Positions 1-8,600 of a stretch of DNA of 26,965 nt are shown here, piece after piece. Position 1 is the stretch's first letter. Each line of letters starts with the position of its first letter. The stretch spans positions 1-26,965 of the forward strand of contig CAKTUZ010000032.1 in NCBI GenBank assembly GCA_934621605.1, given 5' to 3'. The DNA is from an uncultured bacterium (lineage in GTDB: Bacteria; Vulcanimicrobiota; Xenobia; Xenobiales; Xenobiaceae). The notes beneath the pieces were generated by a model. That model was not told the origin of the DNA. It ran no database searches and saw only the letters and a list, made by a program, of their open reading frames with translations. Made by a program: the position numbers and the translations under genes.

Positions 1-102
1 TTTGATGATGAACTGAGCATTATACTCGGCTCATGTCAGGCTATGGAAAAGTGTTCAACTTAATATTGCAATTTACGAAATGAACATTTTTTTATATAGC
101 TG

Positions 103-131
103 TTGACAAAAGGTTCTCCCTTTGCTAATAT
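103..131 (+). promoter_or_regulatory. Promoter of the tRNA-Ile/Ile/Ala unit
   Basis: A consensus -35 TTGACA (103-108) is followed after exactly 17 nt by TAATAT (126-131), with an upstream TG at 123-124 giving an extended -10. Transcription should begin near 138, about 40 nt before the first tRNA. This is the strongest promoter in the window and shows that the tRNA genes start their own unit rather than trailing an rRNA operon. Confidence 0.85.
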
Positions 132-146
132 TTTCGCGTTGCCTAA

Positions 147-162
147 GAAGTTGTAAAACTTC
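147..162 (+). other. Leader hairpin with GTAA tetraloop upstream of tRNA-Ile
   Basis: GAAGTT (147-152), GTAA (153-156), AACTTC (157-162) form a perfect 6-bp stem closed by a GNRA-type tetraloop in the transcribed leader between the predicted start site and the first tRNA. It may mark a processing or folding element of the precursor; this role is inferred from position only. Confidence 0.45.
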
Positions 163-179
163 GACAGGTTCCCGGAGTT

Positions 180-256
180 GGGTCTGTAGCTCAGGTGGTT
201 AGAGCGCATCCCTGATAAGGATGAGGTCATAAGTTCGAGTCTTATTAGACCCACCA
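180..256 (+). tRNA. tRNA-Ile (anticodon GAT), first copy
   Basis: A full cloverleaf is visible. The acceptor arm GGGTCTG pairs with TAGACCC (one G-T pair), the D arm contains GCTCAG...AGAGC, the anticodon stem CATCC/GGATG carries loop CTGATAA with anticodon GAT, and the T arm is ATAAG-TTCGAGT-CTTAT. The CCA end is encoded (254-256). It differs from the second copy only in the T stem, where one base pair is A-T instead of G-C, so both copies should fold and function. Confidence 0.96.
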
Positions 257-331
257 CAGCTTCTTCTGTATGTGGTATTTGCGTAAGTGGGTGCCATAGC
301 TTACGGAAAAAGGGAATGGGCAGCAATACAT

Positions 332-408
332 GGGTCTGTAGCTCAGGTGGTTAGAGCGCATCCCTGATAAGGATGAGGTCATAGGTTCGAGTCCTATTAG
401 ACCCACCA
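332..408 (+). tRNA. tRNA-Ile (anticodon GAT), second copy
   Basis: This has the same length and sequence as the copy 75 nt upstream except for a compensated pair in the T stem (ATAGG/CCTAT instead of ATAAG/CTTAT). The anticodon is GAT and CCA is encoded at 406-408. The spacers around the two copies are not similar, so only the tRNA body appears duplicated or kept identical by gene conversion. Confidence 0.96.
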
Positions 409-472
409 TATTGGTAGGTAGTTATAGGGGCTCTTTGGGCTCCTATATCATTTTTCCCAAGTTTATCAATTT

Positions 473-548
473 GGGGCTATGGCTCAGTTGGGAGAGCACC
501 TCCCTTGCACGGAGGAGGTCGTCGGTTCGAATCCGTCTAGCTCCACCA
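473..548 (+). tRNA. tRNA-Ala (anticodon TGC)
   Basis: The acceptor GGGGCTA pairs with TAGCTCC (one G-T pair), the anticodon stem CCTCC/GGAGG encloses loop CTTGCAC with anticodon TGC, the T arm carries GTTCGAAT, and CCA is encoded (546-548). Ile(GAT) followed by Ala(TGC) is the pair normally found in the 16S-23S spacer. Here it stands alone behind its own promoter and is closed by a terminator four bases later. Confidence 0.96.
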
Positions 549-551
549 GTT

Positions 552-578
552 AAAACCCCGGGTAGTCGGGGTTTTTTT
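552..578 (+). terminator. Intrinsic terminator of the tRNA unit
   Basis: AAAACCCCG (552-560) pairs perfectly with CGGGGTTTT (567-575) around a 6-nt loop and runs into an uninterrupted T tract to 578. It lies between tRNA-Ala and the start codon at 602 with no obvious promoter in between. Confidence 0.9.
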
Positions 579-601
579 ATTTCACCGTCGGCGGAGTTAC
601 A

Positions 602-3600
602 ATGAAAAAGTTGCGGCTATTTTTAAGTATATTAGCTGTTTTAGCCTTTCTGGTTATACCGGTTTTTGCTCAGAACGTTTCCAAACCGTCAGATGCTGAA
701 GAGGAAAATATCCGTTCTGGTTTATCTGCCGCTTTTTTTAAACCTTTATATTGTGTCGGTTCCGGTGAGCATATTGATGCTGAATTTTTTGCTTCCGATG
801 GGTTGCCAAAAAGCTTGGCTTTGGATATTTACAATTTTGAGCTATCGGCAGCTTTAGCCAAAAATCTTCCGGTCAATTATGCCGATTTGAGCAGTGACGA
901 CTTTAATAGTTTACAATTTGCCTTAACAGAGAGGCAAACGCTTTCGCTGTCTCAAGTAGATTTGGTTCTTTCGGATAAAGTTGCAACAGAGAAAGATGGT
1001 TTGTGTCATTACCGTTTGGGCTTGCCTGAACTTAAAGACGGTATTTATCTTTTAAGATTGTATTCTGATGACAAGCAAATTAAAGTTCAGGATAGTTTTC
1101 AGATAATTAATGTTTCCGATTTACGTTTAGCTTATCTAAATTCTGGATCCACCTCGGGGATCTTGTGGGTTCTGGACAGTAAAACGGGTGATCCTGTTGC
1201 GGTAGATCAAGTTCTTTACCAGTCTTATGTTCGAAATAAAAAGTCTACTTCGGTTGCTTTAAATTGCTCTCCTAAAGGATTGATAAATTTGCCTTCCTCT
1301 TCTGAAGGCATGTCTTCGATTTGTCTTGTGGGTAAAGGGCAACGAAGGGCAGTGATTGTTTCTTCCGATCGGTCGAGTTTTTCTAAACGTTGGAAAGCTT
1401 TTTTGTGGTGCGATTCGCGTTCGGCTGTTCCGGGTCGAACTCTGACTTATAAAGCCGTGCTCCATGATGTTTTTAGCGGTGCGACTTTGAGTGAAGCGGC
1501 CAAGGAAGTTTTCAAAGTTCGTTTATGCTCTCTACGCAATGAGATCGTAGTTGAATCTAAGGCTGCTTTGGGATTTAGTGGTACGCTGAGTGGAGTTATA
1601 GAGATACCTAAGAATTTACCTCGTGAGCCTTATGTTTTGGTACTTGAAGACAGTCGGGGAGCCAGAGTGGCCGGTTGCGGTTTAGCCAGCGCTTTGCCTG
1701 AATATTCGGATGTAAAATTTAAAATTGAACCTAGTAAGCCATTCTTTACTGTGGGGCAAGATGTTTTGCTTAATTTATCCCTTACCAATAGCGAGGGGTT
1801 ACCTATAACCGGACGTGAAGTAACTTTAAGTTTTAGCGTGTGTCAGATTAAGGCCAAGGCCGGTCATGAGGTAGGCAGTTTAGGAGTTGAGGCAGATTCC
1901 AGTTTTGCCCCTTCTGGTAAACTGCCTGCTGTCAAAACAAATACTAACCTGGCCGGTCAAGCTCAAGTAAGGTTTTCTTGTCCGTCTTCGATTAGCGGTG
2001 ATGCGCAGTTGGCTGTTGTGCGTGTTCAGGCTGCAGCTAGGGGAGCGCAAAATCGCCTTTATCGCTCGGCTTGCAGTTTTTCGGTTGTTTCTGCTCCCGG
2101 ATATTTAAGTTTAAACGGTCCGCAAGAAATAAGAGTGAATTCCTTTGCTCAATATTTGGTTCAGGCCTCTGATTTTTCCGGTATGCCTTTAGGCGGTATT
2201 AAGCTGGATATTTCTGCTTTAAGTGAAAGTGGCAAATCTATTGATATTGGCAAGTTTATGACTGATGATAAGGGCTGCTGTTTATTTACTTGGCGGCCTA
2301 CTGTGCAAGGGCGTTACATTGTATCGGTTAGAGCTCTGGGAGAAACGGAAAAATCCTCAGTTGGTGGTAACTTTGATTTAACCAAGTTGCAGGCTAGGAA
2401 TTCTGTAGCAGTTGCAGCTGAAGGTGGCGATTGTTTCGATATAGACATTACCAAGCGTTTCGTTGAAGTTGGTGAGAGCAGTGAAATCAGATTATATGCT
2501 CCTAAATCTGTGAAAAAAGCTCTACTAATTTTTGATCGAGATGGAATTTTAAGTCGCTATGTCGTTAATTTGACTGATGGTAGCGCTTCTCTTACCCTTC
2601 CTTTTAAGAAAAAGTTTGCGCCTACTGTAAGAATTATAGCTTTGGCTTATTTGAACGGTGAATTTAAAAAAGCGGAAGAGTTGGTATATGTGCACGATTC
2701 CGAACAAGTTTTCAATATCAAGGCTACTTGGGCCGGTCGTCCTCTCAGCGGTCAAGTTACCGAGTTAAATTTAGTTGCTTTAAATAATAAGGGTGAACGT
2801 TTAGTGAGCTTACTTAATGTGCGCCTTATTGGTCCTGAAGAGCAACCTTATTTATGTCAAGATAGCATTTTTAACGCTTTTTGTTCTCCTGATAACTGGA
2901 GAAAAGCTACTTTAAGTGTGGACGATAGAGAACATCATGATTCCGATGATGGCGCAGCCGATTTTATACCTACGATTTTATATCCTGAGAATCGTTGTAT
3001 AGAAGCAGCTAAAGTACGTACTGCCCCCGATAGTGGTTCTGCTAAATGTTCTGTAACTATGCCGTCTGAAGAAGGTTGCTGGAAATTATTAATAACCGGT
3101 GTGACTGAGGACGGTAAGATCGGGCAAACGGTATTGCCTTTTATTTTGAAAAAAGATATTGAGGCGATCATTACTGGCCCTGCAGCCATAAATCGTGGTG
3201 ATTTTGCCAAATACAATCTCAGTTTGCAAAATTGTACCGATAAAGAACTTCACTTTACTATGGCAGTAAAGGCTGAGGATACTTCCGTATTGTTGATTCA
3301 GGATAGTCGCTCTGCTTTCGATTCTGGTGAAACTTCAAAAATTACTCTTAAGGCGCATGAAAGTAAAATCTTCAACTTTATGATTAAGAGTGGTTTGCCT
3401 GGAGCCAGCAATATTGTAGTTGAAATAAAGGGGGACAACGGATTAGAGCGCTATACTCGACCGGTGGAAGTTTTGCCTTTAGTTACTGTCTATTCCCAAG
3501 ATGCTAATGCTCTTTTGCGCAGGGAAGCTGATTTGAAACTAGATCGTTTCCGCAAAGATTTTATTGGACGCGTTTTTGATCGCAATTTAAATATTGAAAT

Positions 3601-5095
3601 TATGAATGGTTTAGCCGGAGTATTGGCTTCTTCCGTACATAGTTTCAGTAATTTATCAGCAATCAATAGTGAAGCCGTACTTACGGCTTGGGCTGCTCCG
3701 GTTATTTGCAGCGCTCCTTTTATGAAGCATAATCTCAAAATTCCGGCTTATTTCAGTCTTTCTCCTGAGCAGGCTCAAGACAGTTTGCTTTCTCTGCAAA
3801 TGTCTCAGAATAAGGACGGAGGTTTCGGCTGGCATTCCGGACTAGCCTCAGATCCCATTTATACGGCTCTGACTATACGTTATCTTAACGCTTTGCATGA
3901 AACTGGAATAGGTGAAGCGGAGTCTTTAATTAAAAGTGGCGAAGCTTATTTACAAAAAGTGCGTTCTAAGTTAAGTCTGAATGAACGTTTAGTTTTAAGT
4001 TTTGCTTTCCAAGATCCTAAAATTTCGGCTGCTGATTTAAGTAAAGCGTTGCAAAATGTTGATAAATTGGATAATCCGTCTTTTATAGCTTTAATACGCT
4101 ATTTGGAATTAAATAACCGACGCGATGAGGCCAAAAAACTTTGGAGGGCTGCTTCAAAGCGTTATAAAACAAAAGAAAGTTCGTCTTTTACTGGTGAGGG
4201 CGAATTTGTGACTAAGTCAATCTTTTGGTCGGGGGATTATTTATTCAGCGATTGTAAAACCACTGCATTAGCTTTAATTGCCAACTTAAGCTTGGAAGGG
4301 GATAGTGCCAAGAGTCGAGCTTTGCTCAATTGGCTTTTGTCCAATCGTTGTGGACAGGCTTGGAATACAGCTTCCGATACTTTAGTCGCGTTAGAAGCTG
4401 TATCTGCTTATATGTATCGTTTCTATGAAGCTCCTAAGGAATTCAGTTACGGTATTTGGATCAACGGCAATGAACTGGAAAGTGACAATGGCTTAACTGA
4501 AAAACATAATTGGCATCGCTCTTTGGCTTTAAGTGTTGCTCAGCTTCCTGACAGTCCTTTAAACGTTAAGGTTATTAAGAGTGGCAGTGATTTAGTTTGG
4601 GTTCATGTTCACGAAAGCCTTACTGTGCATGGTTTACCTGAAGCTGGCTATAGAAAGGAAACGGATTCTTCTTATACAGATTCTGCTGCTCAAGCTCCTT
4701 TCTTTATAAGTAGTGAATGCAAAATTATAGGATCACAGAAAGGCGAAGTCCATCCTGTAGGTGAGGGTATTTTTGGACGTTTGGATGATGCGACTGTATT
4801 AAGTCTTAGTGTATGTTCCAAAGAAAATAGACGTTACGCTATTGTAGATTTGCCTTACTTGGGTAGTTGGGAAATTTCTCAAGTTGAAGGTTTGGAGGGG
4901 CTGAATGCTCGCTTTGACAGACAAACTAATCGTCTTTATGTTACTTTCTTACCCAAAGGGGAGCATATTTTCAAACTTAGGGGCAAATTGAAATATCAAG
5001 GTGAATTTACTGCCAAGCCTGCTTTGTTACGATTTGATAACGCACCTTTTGAGTGCGCTCAGGCGGCGCCTTTTACTTTAGTAGTAGGAGATTAG
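602..5095 (+). CDS. Alpha-2-macroglobulin-like exported protein, thioester-less
   Basis: This 1497-residue protein has a Sec signal peptide (hydrophobic core about residues 4-22, likely cut after VFA at 23). The N-terminal two thirds are serial beta-rich MG-type domains, including an MG2-like segment near residues 255-350 and another near 375-475. The part from about residue 1000 is alpha-helical and resembles the complement/TED region, with the family pattern DGGFGW at 1072-1077 followed by repeated helical pairs; a beta-rich C terminus recalls the receptor-binding domain. Family members trap proteases by a CGEQ thioester. No such motif is present, so covalent trapping is unlikely and a conformational trap or scaffold role is inferred. 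GGAG at 593-596 supports ATG 602. A lipoprotein gene follows after 4 nt. No pbpC neighbour, the usual partner of some bacterial homologues, is present. Confidence 0.8.
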   Translation: MKKLRLFLSILAVLAFLVIPVFAQNVSKPSDAEEENIRSGLSAAFFKPLYCVGSGEHIDAEFFASDGLPKSLALDIYNFELSAALAKNLPVNYADLSSDDFNSLQFALTERQTLSLSQVDLVLSDKVATEKDGLCHYRLGLPELKDGIYLLRLYSDDKQIKVQDSFQIINVSDLRLAYLNSGSTSGILWVLDSKTGDPVAVDQVLYQSYVRNKKSTSVALNCSPKGLINLPSSSEGMSSICLVGKGQRRAVIVSSDRSSFSKRWKAFLWCDSRSAVPGRTLTYKAVLHDVFSGATLSEAAKEVFKVRLCSLRNEIVVESKAALGFSGTLSGVIEIPKNLPREPYVLVLEDSRGARVAGCGLASALPEYSDVKFKIEPSKPFFTVGQDVLLNLSLTNSEGLPITGREVTLSFSVCQIKAKAGHEVGSLGVEADSSFAPSGKLPAVKTNTNLAGQAQVRFSCPSSISGDAQLAVVRVQAAARGAQNRLYRSACSFSVVSAPGYLSLNGPQEIRVNSFAQYLVQASDFSGMPLGGIKLDISALSESGKSIDIGKFMTDDKGCCLFTWRPTVQGRYIVSVRALGETEKSSVGGNFDLTKLQARNSVAVAAEGGDCFDIDITKRFVEVGESSEIRLYAPKSVKKALLIFDRDGILSRYVVNLTDGSASLTLPFKKKFAPTVRIIALAYLNGEFKKAEELVYVHDSEQVFNIKATWAGRPLSGQVTELNLVALNNKGERLVSLLNVRLIGPEEQPYLCQDSIFNAFCSPDNWRKATLSVDDREHHDSDDGAADFIPTILYPENRCIEAAKVRTAPDSGSAKCSVTMPSEEGCWKLLITGVTEDGKIGQTVLPFILKKDIEAIITGPAAINRGDFAKYNLSLQNCTDKELHFTMAVKAEDTSVLLIQDSRSAFDSGETSKITLKAHESKIFNFMIKSGLPGASNIVVEIKGDNGLERYTRPVEVLPLVTVYSQDANALLRREADLKLDRFRKDFIGRVFDRNLNIEIMNGLAGVLASSVHSFSNLSAINSEAVLTAWAAPVICSAPFMKHNLKIPAYFSLSPEQAQDSLLSLQMSQNKDGGFGWHSGLASDPIYTALTIRYLNALHETGIGEAESLIKSGEAYLQKVRSKLSLNERLVLSFAFQDPKISAADLSKALQNVDKLDNPSFIALIRYLELNNRRDEAKKLWRAASKRYKTKESSSFTGEGEFVTKSIFWSGDYLFSDCKTTALALIANLSLEGDSAKSRALLNWLLSNRCGQAWNTASDTLVALEAVSAYMYRFYEAPKEFSYGIWINGNELESDNGLTEKHNWHRSLALSVAQLPDSPLNVKVIKSGSDLVWVHVHESLTVHGLPEAGYRKETDSSYTDSAAQAPFFISSECKIIGSQKGEVHPVGEGIFGRLDDATVLSLSVCSKENRRYAIVDLPYLGSWEISQVEGLEGLNARFDRQTNRLYVTFLPKGEHIFKLRGKLKYQGEFTAKPALLRFDNAPFECAQAAPFTLVVGD

Positions 5096-5099
5096 TGAA

Positions 5100-5576
5100 A
5101 TGATAAGTTGTTGCCAAAGTAGAAAGATATTTGGCTCTTCTTGGCGCTGGTTGCTTTGTATTGTTCTTTTGGCTGCGCTTAGCAATTTAGTGGCTTGTCG
5201 CGGGCTGTCTGTTTCTACTGAGAGAAATTTAAATACATTGTCTCCTCAAGAGTTGTCCTTAGCCTTTGCTAAAGCGGCTTTGGTTGATAATGATCGCACA
5301 GCTGTTTTGCGTTTTGTTTCTCCGGAGATGGAAATCTCGGTAGATTCACTTTTGGACATGGTCGGCGGTTCTGTAGATAAAGTTGAAGACTTAAAAGTCA
5401 CTTCTAAGCCGGTTAAAGCACCGGGAAATTGTTTTGTAGTTCAAACTAAAGCTACTGCCAGTAGTCTAGTTAAAGAAGTTACTCTGTTAATTAATATGAA
5501 TAATCCGCAAGAAAGAAAGATCAGCAGCTTTTCTGCTCAAATAAAAAATACCCGCAATGAAGTGATTGAACTCTAA
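5100..5576 (+). CDS. Small lipoprotein, possible NTF2-like fold
   Basis: This 158-residue protein has an N-terminal hydrophobic segment (residues 16-32) ending in a lipobox, Leu-Val-Ala-Cys with Cys33 as the predicted lipidated residue, so it should be anchored in a membrane by signal peptidase II. The mature part starts with a helix-like stretch (SPQELSLAFAKAALVDNDRT) and continues with alternating strands, which resembles small NTF2/DUF4878-like lipoproteins; this fold assignment is tentative. Its ATG lies 4 nt after the macroglobulin stop codon and its Shine-Dalgarno GGAG (5087-5090) lies inside the end of that gene, so the two are one transcript and probably function together in the envelope. 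Confidence 0.75.
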   Translation: MISCCQSRKIFGSSWRWLLCIVLLAALSNLVACRGLSVSTERNLNTLSPQELSLAFAKAALVDNDRTAVLRFVSPEMEISVDSLLDMVGGSVDKVEDLKVTSKPVKAPGNCFVVQTKATASSLVKEVTLLINMNNPQERKISSFSAQIKNTRNEVIEL

Positions 5577-5600
5577 CGGAGTACATGGAAAGCACATAAT

Positions 5601-5646
5601 AAAAGCTCCCAATTCTTTTAAATTCAGAAGAAAATTGGGAGCTTTT
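5601..5646. terminator. Bidirectional terminator between convergent genes
   Basis: A perfect 14-bp stem AAAAGCTCCCAATT (5601-5614) / AATTGGGAGCTTTT (5633-5646) has T-rich ends on both strands. It lies between the plus-strand lipoprotein gene and the minus-strand coiled-coil gene and can serve both. Confidence 0.88.
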
Positions 5647-5699
5647 GTTTGTAATTATAAAGGCAGCCAGCCTGAGAGCTGACCGCCGTCATTTAGTGT

Positions 5700-8600
5700 C
5701 TACTTGGGGAAGTAGACATAGTATTCATTGCCATAACCTTCGGGATAAACATTGGCTACATGGTCTGATGTCTCTTGACCATTACCCTGAGATACGTAGA
5801 TATGGCCGTGATAGCCGCCGTTATAGCCGCTGCCGGAACCGTAAACTACAATAGCGCCGGCAGGAAGGTTTCTAAGTTGGTCTTTACTTATATCGGCACT
5901 AGTAAACTTAGTAAAGCGATCTGGATATTTAGAATCAAGCTCATCTACGGCACAGAAGGCGCTGGGACCGCCAATACTGATACCTACTCTGCCTAAAGCA
6001 GTGGCAACACCGGCATAACACCATCCAGTAGTACCGCGTCTGTTAGCCTCTTTCATAGAACTATCAGCAATTTGTAAGCCAAATTCGGTACTGCCGCTCA
6101 TTAAGTCTTCTAAAGTAGGTTCACTCATGGCTTTAATGGCCGCTTCAGAAAGGGTACCGACAGCAATGCGCTCAGCGTAACCTGTCTCTTTCTCTTTGGT
6201 TATTTTGGTGCTGTAACCGTCGGACAGGTTCTGCCAACCTTCAGCATCTTTGGCCATAGAATTTACATTCTTCCATCCACGACTGTAGGGAGAATAATCG
6301 CCGGAAGAAATTTCATTGTAACTCTCGGAGAAGTTCTCTACATTGCGATTAGCCAGGTCGATAATGCTGTCACGATATATGGAGGTGGTATCACCTTTGT
6401 AACCGCCACCATGAGGAACGGTTTCCGGCTCTAAGTTCAAACCGGGCAAATCAAAGATGCGGGGGAGCCCAGGAGTAAGCAAAGGCATACCCTTTTTACC
6501 ATCGGCATAGTTATTCTCGTCAAGGAGCTGAGTAGCCATCTCACCGCTCTCGTCCTGAAGAGCAGCCAAAGCCACAGGGCCGTAGTCGCCAAACATAGAT
6601 TTGGCAGTTTGCATATCAAGATCAGCGTCGGGATGCTTGTCCAAATATTCAGCAATATCTGTGTAAGCATCGGTTACGCTTTGGCAAGAACCTGGGCGAT
6701 CTAAGGCGTTGATCGAGTCGCGCATGGCATAAGCTTCGGCTTTAGCATTTTCGGGAAGCTCGTCTACGGCTTTATAGAACTCGACGTCAGACTCCGCTTC
6801 CAGTACCTGGTGATACTGCTCATCGGCCTTGACGCTGGCAGCAGTAGCATCGGCAGCTGTCTGTACCAGGGCTCTGTCTTCGTCAGAAAGATCGTCTTTA
6901 TCCAATAAGCCCTTAGTATAATCAGCAATAGCCTCTCTAACTACATCGTTGACATTGCGACCATCTGCTTTGTCTACAGCTTCTTGAATGTAGGCATGGG
7001 CGTCATCCTTTAAGCCGTCAGGCAAATTGTTAACCGCTTCTACAGCCGCATTCTCGGCCGCAGCTTGCTTCTGCTCGAGGTAAGCGGAACCGGAGCTTAA
7101 AACGGCCTGAGCTTTTTCGTCATGGGGATTTCTCTCTAAAGCCTCACGAGCCCATTCGATAGCTTCGCTTGCCTGTTCGGGATCGTTAACATCGACATCT
7201 TCTTTTGGATTATGGATGCCTAAAGGACTCTTAAGGTCATAGGGCTCGGGATTAGTAAACTTTCCAGTAGGGTTGCCAGCATCTTTAAGAGCATCTTCGA
7301 AGTCTCTCTTGGCTTCTTCCTGGCGTAATTGCTGAACAGCTTTATCTTGCTTTTCTTTTAAAGCAATTTGGTTGTCCAACTGTCTGATGAATTGCTCTTG
7401 CTCTTTCTTCTGACTTTCCAGAGTAGAAATTTCGGCTTCTAAGGCCTGAAGTTGCTCATCTTGCTCGATAGCCTCTTTAACGGCAGGATTACCCTCCTGG
7501 ATAGCGGCCATCTTCTCATCCATAATGGACTGAGCTCTGGTCATTTGCTCTTCATAGTTGGTAAGACGCTGCTCTTGAGTAGCTTTTCTTCTTTCTAACT
7601 TGGAATTAGTTCGCTCAAGCTTGGTAATATCGTCCTGAATAGCCTTTTCTTCGGCCTTCAGCTTATCGACCTTCGCTTGCAATTCGGCTTTTTTGGCTTC
7701 ATACTGCGCTTTGGCGCTCTCATAAGCAGCCTTAGCTTCTTTATCGTCGCCGCTGGGAGCTGAAGGAGGAGTAAGAGAACTCAATTCGCTCTGAGCAGAA
7801 CTCAATTCGGCACTTTTAGCTTGCTTTTCGGCAGCTTTGGTATAGAGGCTCTGCTGATTTTGAGCTATCTCTTGGTTGGTCTGGTTGTTGTCCTGCTGAA
7901 CTTTGGCTTTTTCTTGCTGGGCTCTGTCGTAGTCAGCCTTAGCTTTATCGTAGTCAGCCTGGTTCTTCTGCTGCTCGACTTTTTGCTGAGGAGACAAACC
8001 GTCGGTGCCGGTTTCTTTAGCAATATCGGCTTTGCGCTGATTTATTTCAGATTTTTTTGACTCAACCTGAGAGCCAAGGTCACCAGCTTTGGTTTGAGCT
8101 TCAGCCTTTTGCTGTTGCAAGCCTTGTAAGTCTTCGGCCATCTCCGGAACATTTGAAGCAGAAGAATCTGCTTTATTGGTAGAAGTTGCAGCCGGGCTAT
8201 TACTGCCTACGTTGCCGACAGAGCCTACTGAACCCGGACGACCCGCACCGCCGGAAGAACCTACAGGGGCAGCACCACTATTTCCCGAATTGCCCTGGCT
8301 GGGCTGATTTTGCTGAGCTTGGGGTGTTTGCTGAGCGGCTTTAGTTTGCTCGGTTTCTTCGGCTTTTTCAGCTTCTTTGGCCTCTTTAGCTTTTTTGGCG
8401 TCCTTGGCTGCAGTTACTTCTTCGCCATTTTCGTACTGATCGAGAGCTTTATTGATGCCTTCCATTTGCTCATCGTTCAATTCTTCAATACCAAGCTCGG
8501 AAAGAGTTTTACCTAAGGACTTGACTTCTTTGTCGTCTCCATTTTTGGCATCGACTTCGCCACTTTTAGCTTTATCGGCCTTTTCACCTTTTTCAATTTG

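Noticed and set aside
60..326. Minus-strand ORF across tRNA-Ile
   Set aside because: It is antisense to a tRNA and its peptide is the usual translation artefact of a tRNA gene.
424..453. Possible attenuator between tRNA-Ile 2 and tRNA-Ala (ATAGG/CCTAT then TTTTT)
   Set aside because: Only five pairs at the base and an irregular interior; too weak to call and would cut the unit in two.
411..605. Plus-strand ORF across tRNA-Ala
   Set aside because: It reads through the tRNA and terminator; no ribosome binding site.
7821..8516. Hydrophobic plus-strand ORFs
   Set aside because: They are antisense to the Q/K/E/A-rich coiled coil, whose complement naturally reads as Leu/Phe/Val-rich.
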